Shown piece by piece: positions 5,417 to 6,047 of a stretch of 6,047 bases of DNA. The stretch comes from Xanthobacteraceae bacterium (GTDB lineage Bacteria > Pseudomonadota > Alphaproteobacteria > Rhizobiales > Xanthobacteraceae), in contig JASHVC010000487.1 of NCBI GenBank assembly GCA_030039655.1, positions 1 to 6,047 on the forward strand, written 5' to 3'. The first letter of the stretch is position 1, and each line of letters starts with the position of its first letter. Below the pieces are notes generated by a model. It ran no database searches. It saw nothing but the letters and a program-made list of their open reading frames with translations, and was not told the DNA's origin. A program made the translations under genes and the position numbers.

Positions 5417-5448
5417 AAAAATCCGGTATTGAAGGTCTGCGAGTTTGA

Positions 5449-5925
5449 TCATCTTTGGGGCGCTGCCTGCGCCCTCGCCGCAAAGTACGCCTCAATAGGT
5501 CCACGAACGGCTTCCGCCGCGGGATTTTGATCGAACTTCTGAGTGGCGGAATGAATGGGGTGCCAGGGGTCGCCGCTTGAAACCCATACTTCGCATGTCG
5601 GATGGAATTTAGAAGGATCGTCAAGGCTCGCTGCCTGCAAAAATTCAATGAGAGGCGCCTCAGGCCTGCGAATCGATACCGGCGAACCGCACTCGCTGCA
5701 GAAGCCTCGCCGCATCGTTCTGCCGCTATCTGCTTTGAGGGAATGGTATTTGAGTTCGCTGCCGCTGAATTTTAATCGATCACTCGGCACGGCAAGCAAT
5801 GCCGCGAAGGCGCTTCCGCTTGTTCGCTGGCAATCTCGACAGTGACAGATAAGCTGAACTATTGGCTGTTCGCTGCACTCATATCGAATGCGGCCGCAAG
5901 CACATCCCCCGGCAAAGGCACTCAT
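5449..5925 (-). CDS. GFA/CENP-V family zinc-binding protein
   Basis: The product is 158 residues, a normal length for a single-domain member of the Gfa (glutathione-dependent formaldehyde-activating enzyme-like) family. All the zinc ligands are present: GGCACG (C8, C10), ICHCRDC (C27, C29, C32) and FCSECG (C76, C79), giving the C-x-C, C-x-C-x-x-C and C-x-x-C pattern that binds two zinc ions. Other family marks are CRDCQRTSGSAFAA (29-42), VPSDRLKFSGSELKYH (46-61), RGFCSECGSPV (73-83), the late ASLDDPSKFHPTCEVW segment (99-114), and WHPI near 121. The founding member was proposed to help glutathione combine with formaldehyde, but this activity is disputed and most members have no proven substrate. 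It has no signal peptide and is cytoplasmic. Start ATG 5925 is chosen because AAGGAGGGG lies just upstream; an in-frame TTG at 5943 lies upstream of that site. Confidence 0.92.
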   Translation of the reverse strand: MSAFAGGCACGRIRYECSEQPIVQLICHCRDCQRTSGSAFAALLAVPSDRLKFSGSELKYHSLKADSGRTMRRGFCSECGSPVSIRRPEAPLIEFLQAASLDDPSKFHPTCEVWVSSGDPWHPIHSATQKFDQNPAAEAVRGPIEAYFAARAQAAPQR

Positions 5926-5930
5926 AACGT

Positions 5931-5939
5931 CCCCTCCTT
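5931..5939 (-). promoter_or_regulatory. Strong ribosome binding site of the GFA gene
   Basis: On the minus strand the sequence reads AAGGAGGGG, with AGGAGG ending 7 nt before ATG 5925. It rules against the longer TTG start at 5943. Confidence 0.75.
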
Positions 5940-5990
5940 GCAATAACGGCGGAACCTTGAGGTCCGCATCAATTTCAACGCTGGCACCGT

Positions 5991-6047
5991 TCAGCCCTCC
6001 GTACTCGGTTCTTCGAACAGTCGAATATGCGTTACGCGCGCTCGGTT
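5991..6047 (-). CDS. Possible C-terminal tail of a minus-strand gene entering from the right edge
   Basis: On the minus strand one frame reads NRARVTHIRLFEEPSTEG and ends at TGA (5993-5991), 65 bp upstream of the GFA start. A gene ending there in the same direction would be a natural operon partner. At 18 codons this is only a possibility: another minus-strand frame also stays open to the edge, and composition does not decide. Confidence 0.25.
   Translation of the reverse strand, partial: NRARVTHIRLFEEPSTEG

Larger units (their letters stand above)
4772..5448. other. 677-bp gene-free stretch rich in inverted repeats and repeat DNA
   Basis: No frame on either strand gives a recognisable protein. 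Several frames of 60-140 codons exist, but they overlap one another on both strands and have no domain. What it does hold is a series of hairpin-forming sequences from 4851 to 5163 and repeat copy B at 5336-5416. It could be a structured RNA, a decayed gene or repeat debris. Confidence 0.55.

Noticed and set aside
5226..5648. 140-codon minus-strand open frame
   Set aside because: It overlaps the GFA gene in another frame and continues through repeat copy B; the GFA frame has all its zinc ligands, so this is a shadow.

Overview
The window looks like chromosomal accessory DNA of an alphaproteobacterium in the Rhizobiales, most likely the Bradyrhizobium/Rhodopseudomonas group. The reasons are moderately high GC, short periplasmic or membrane proteins of a kind common there, a secreted TPR protein whose opening (CKDASGDQAIAACTRAVSSG) matches a style I associate with Bradyrhizobium, and intergenic DNA full of decayed, mosaic-looking repeats. 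The taxonomic call is inference; no rRNA or marker gene is present.

Layout from left to right: the C-terminal end of an alpha/beta hydrolase (2-172, +); a GlcG/HbpS-type (DUF336) protein with an exported N-terminus (242-736, +); about 300 bp of non-coding DNA holding copy A of a dispersed repeat (784-871); an unrecognised four-helix membrane protein (1034-1444, +); a 324-bp gap; a secreted protein with eight TPR units, five of them still similar at DNA level (1769-2800, +); directly after it, a roughly 30-codon C-terminal remnant of an ABC transporter substrate-binding protein (2816-2911, +); a convergent unrecognised secreted protein (2964-3698, -); a 398-bp gap with a 15-bp operator-like palindrome; an unrecognised single-pass membrane-anchored protein (4097-4771, +); a 677-bp gene-free stretch rich in inverted repeats that also holds repeat copy B (5336-5416); and a GFA/CENP-V family zinc-binding protein (5449-5925, -), perhaps preceded by the tail of another minus-strand gene at the window edge.

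The genes do not form an evident operon or pathway. Gaps of tens to hundreds of bases separate them and their orientation changes, so they read as independent cargo genes. I see no mobile-element gene, CRISPR array, tRNA or rRNA, and no convincing new multi-gene system. The items most worth following up are the hairpin cluster at 4851-5163, the ABC-transporter fossil at 2816-2911, the diverged dispersed repeat pair, and the two unrecognised proteins at 2964-3698 and 4097-4771.
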